A stretch of 64,000 nucleotides of DNA. It comes from Thysanoteuthis rhombus. Lineage: Eukaryota > Mollusca > Cephalopoda > Oegopsida > Thysanoteuthidae. The stretch's first letter is position 1. Every line of letters begins with the position of its first letter. Of the stretch, positions 61,555 through 64,000 are shown one piece after another. The notes under the pieces were generated by a model. The model made no database searches and was not told where the DNA came from. It was given only the letters and a program-made list of their open reading frames with translations. The stretch covers positions 39,100,217-39,164,216 of the forward strand of contig OY735211.1 in NCBI GenBank assembly GCA_963457665.1. Direction: 5' to 3'. The position numbers were made by a program, and so were the translations under genes.

Positions 61555-62060
61555 CTCATTTTTCCAATTACCAGGGATTGAATGTTAATCAAATTATATG
61601 AAGGGAACCTTTACTTTTTCATTTAGGAGTCAAAATCAAAGAGATTTTTTATTCAAAAAAAGGTTCAAAATTAAGGAATTTTTTCCCCTCATTTAAGGGT
61701 CAAAATCTAAGTGGAATTTATTTTTTCCAATTCAAAATTCAAAGTTCTTTCACACTTAGGGGTCAAAATTAAGGTGAAGATTTTTTCCCACTTTTCCTAG
61801 GTCAAATTCTGAAGGCTACTCTTTTTCCAATTTTTATGGTTGAAAATTAAGGGAGAATTAATTTCATTTTTAGGGGTCAAAATCAAGTTTCTTTCCTTGG
61901 TGGCAAAATTGTGCTAGAATTTTTTACTTTCAGTGGTAGAAATCAAGGGCAATTTGTTTTTTTCTGCTTTTAAGGGTTAAAATTGGGATGGGGGAAATTT
62001 TTCTTCTGCTTATGTTGTCAAAAGCATTAGGGAACTATTTCTCTCTCTCAAGGGTTTACA
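61555..62060. repeat. GGGGTCAAAATCAAG repeat, block 2
   Basis: About eight to nine diverged units, spaced roughly 50-60 bp, of TTAGGGGTCAAAATCAAG with T-rich spacers. Confidence 0.8.
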
Positions 62061-62430
62061 GCAAGGGGAAACAGTGTTGTTATATTTGCATTTTTTTTCC
62101 CCTGTAGAAAACACCAGGTATTACTGCTAGTATTATATAAACTCCAATTAATAGTAACAATAGCAATGCCATTGTTAGTATCTTTTTCTTTTTTTTTTTT
62201 ACATGTAACAGTAATCATAGGACTTAATTCTCTCCCTAATGATCATTTCAAGTGTATATTTTTTTTTAAATTTTCACAATTGAAAATGTTTCAAGCAACT
62301 TTTTCCTTGAAATATTATGTGGTAACTTTACTAAATGTTTTTAAACTTAATTATGAAGTGAATATTTCTTCTCATAGAAATGAAAAATTGAATAAAGTAT
62401 GAAAACTTACTTAACACAATAAATACTTAC

Positions 62431-62563
62431 TTATTTCTTGACATCCTATAACACTGAGCTCAATCTCAACATCTCTTAGGGAATCAGTCTTTCGCAAATC
62501 TATTTTAATCTTTATAATGCTTGAATTTTGTGGCAAATATACAGTTTGATCTGGTGAAATATT
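62431..62563 (-). CDS. Exon: C-terminal half of Cys-flanked F5/8C-like domain (copy 1)
   Basis: A 133-bp exon, phase 0 in and phase 1 out. Acceptor ATTATACTTTCCTTCAG ends at 62,564; donor GTAAGT starts at 62,430. It encodes 44 residues starting NISPDQTVYLPQNSS and ending VEIELSVIGCQEI, closing with the I-E-L-S-V-I-G-C strand that is close to the 'RVELLGC' end of F5/8C domains. Same length and phases as 13,303-13,435 and an ungapped alignment to it, so the two are paralogous units of one protein or of tandem genes. Its partner first-half exon is not found between 62.6 and 64.0 kb and presumably lies beyond the right edge. It feeds in phase into the 59,861 mini-exon. Confidence 0.87.
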
Positions 62564-63078
62564 CTGAAGGAAAGTATAATCAAATTAGTACATGTGTAAG
62601 AAAAAATCTGCATTGCTAGATTCAATAAAGAAAACAATAAAGAGGTCAAAGGATGTCAAAAGTCAGAATCAAATTTTTGAAAATATCAAATATAATTTCA
62701 ACTAGAAAAGTGTATTTCTGGGAGAAAATTTGATGCTTCACAACCATTCAAATTCATGTTACATTACATAAAAGTTACATGAATAAAGAATTTTCACTTC
62801 TTTAATTTATGCGTATGGATCACAGCATGTTTTTTCTTTCTGAGTTATACGGTAAATGAACAAAAAATAAATGGCAAAATTTTTGCCGAAGTCCTACTCT
62901 GGATTATTCCTGTTTTGTGTTATTTGGTTGGTTAGATTAATAGCTCAGGTATCATTCCACAAAGGTGGGTTTATGGTTTACGGATGTCCTGGAAATATAA
63001 TGACAGGACGAAGGAATGACTATGAGATCAGCTTTGTCTCTAGTGATATCAAACGTTTTCTAGGGGTATTTTAAGGAA
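62564..63078. other. Intron, no feature recognised
   Basis: AT-rich; a 67-codon plus-strand ORF at 62,871-63,074 has no recognisable domain. Confidence 0.4.
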
Positions 63079-63324
63079 ATGGCACTAAAAAGCATAATGC
63101 TGAAACTTTCTGCCTGCCTGAGATATGTGGATGATACTTCCATATTCAGGCTTCACCAGGAAGATTTGAAAGCACTATTAGACCATATGAATTCACTGAG
63201 TTTATACAATCAGTTCACTGAGGAAGAAGTGGATAAAAAATTACCCATACAGAAGAGGGATCCAGGACTCTTGTATACCATAAGCCACCCCCTCTCTGGA
63301 GTTGACTTTACTTTCCCCTTGTGA
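63079..63324 (+). mobile_element. Penelope-like element, reverse transcriptase fragment
   Basis: An 81-codon plus-strand ORF with the catalytic box RYVDDTSIF near 63,121-63,147, then LKALLDHMNSLS and QFTEEEVDKKLP. This is the Penelope-like order RYVDDTF...FLxHLNS...FTxExExxxLPFLDV. Only this segment of the RT is present; the flanks do not continue the protein. Antisense to the mucin gene. Confidence 0.8.
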
Positions 63325-63519
63325 CAGCAATGAACCTCACCAAAATTAGAATCCTTCAAAGCTACTGAGGAGGCTGAAATTAGGAATGCAATCTCATTTC
63401 ACCCTACTAGATTTATAAAGAAAAATAGGAGTCACTCAACCCTCATTCCCTATAGTCTACCTTTTTTTCCAGCTTATACGTAGACATGAGGTAGTAGGAG
63501 AAATGTTTTGTTTTCATTT

Positions 63520-63880
63520 TTTTAAATTTTGTCTAGTGGCTGGAATATTTGTGTTTTCTATCTATGTATCGGTCATTTGAACAGTCATTAGGAGTAGAAA
63601 CCTGAAATTTGGCTCACACACTTCCCTCAATAAGTAGATATTATTATTCTTTCTCAAGTTTTTGTTATGTTGGTTTTTCAAATTCAGTCTAGTGGCTGAA
63701 ATCATTTCATTTCTTTATATATGTATGTCTTACATGTATTCCTCTGATCGTTCATTGTAAAAATTTAATGAGTAGAGAAAACTATTTCTTTTGTTTTTTG
63801 GAAATTCGGGCTTGTTGCTGAAATAGTTGTGTTTTTCTATCTATGTATTTGTCATTTGTACAAGCTATACCAAATGGAGG
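63520..63880. repeat. Diverged tandem repeat, about 120-160-bp unit, three units
   Basis: CTAGTGGCTGGAATATTTGT, CTAGTGGCTGAAATCATTTC and CTTGTTGCTGAAATAGTTGT begin near 63,533, 63,692 and 63,809. Each is followed by CTATCTATGTAT-like words and preceded by a T-rich tract. Confidence 0.7.
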
Positions 63881-64000
63881 TAGGGAGCTGAAAATTCAAA
63901 CATTTACTTCATGATATGTTTAGAAAAATGGTTAAAGTCATTTGAGCTTCAATCAGAGTGGAGTTTGACCCTAAAGCAGCCATGCTTGACATGAAACTTA

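Overview
This is a eukaryotic, almost certainly metazoan, nuclear window. It is AT-rich and intron-dominated, with GT-AG splice signals, several retroelement families (RTE-type LINEs, Penelope-like elements, Ty3/Gypsy fossils) and many degenerate tandem repeats. The species cannot be named from the sequence; a marine-type invertebrate (mollusc, cnidarian or similar) fits the mix of transposable elements and the mucin architecture, but that is inference.

The main content is one very large secreted-mucin-type gene on the minus strand, open at both ends of the window (5' end beyond 64,000, 3' end beyond position 1). In transcription order I see six exons: 62,563-62,431 (second half of a C-terminated beta-sandwich-like domain); 59,861-59,823 (39-bp Thr/Pro mini-exon); 54,477-49,327 (5,151-bp mucin mega-exon of Pro-Thr-Thr-Ile/Val repeats); 14,382-14,114 and 13,435-13,303 (first and second halves of a Cys-to-Cys domain that resembles F5/8C/discoidin-type galactose-binding domains); and 9,296 to beyond position 1 (a second mega-exon, at least 9,296 bp and 3,098 codons). 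Every junction is compatible in phase: mucin exons begin and end in phase 1, and the domain halves join in phase 0. The two second-half exons (62.5 kb and 13.4 kb) are both exactly 133 bp, have the same phases, and align without gaps at 16 of 44 residues.

Layout from left: 1-9.3 kb mega-exon array; 9.4-10.8 kb Penelope-like 3' part; 10.8-12.1 kb unclassified repeats; 13.3-14.4 kb domain exons; 14.4-49.3 kb a roughly 35-kb intron packed with decayed elements (RTE LINEs at 17.1, 32.1, 35.4, 41.4 and 47.4 kb; Gypsy fossils at 20.1-23.2 and 29.6-34.3 kb; a decayed repeat-family ORF at 26.0-27.6 kb; a Penelope-like RT at 45 kb); 49.3-54.5 kb mega-exon; 54.5-62.4 kb introns with diverged tandem repeats; 62.4-62.6 kb domain exon; 63.1 kb Penelope-like RT fragment.

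Nine of the ten retroelements I can orient are antisense to the mucin gene. The long plus-strand ORFs over the arrays (Val-Val-Gly-Ile/Thr and Trp/Tyr/Ser/Cys repeats) are reading-frame by-products of the 12-bp repeat and are not annotated as genes.
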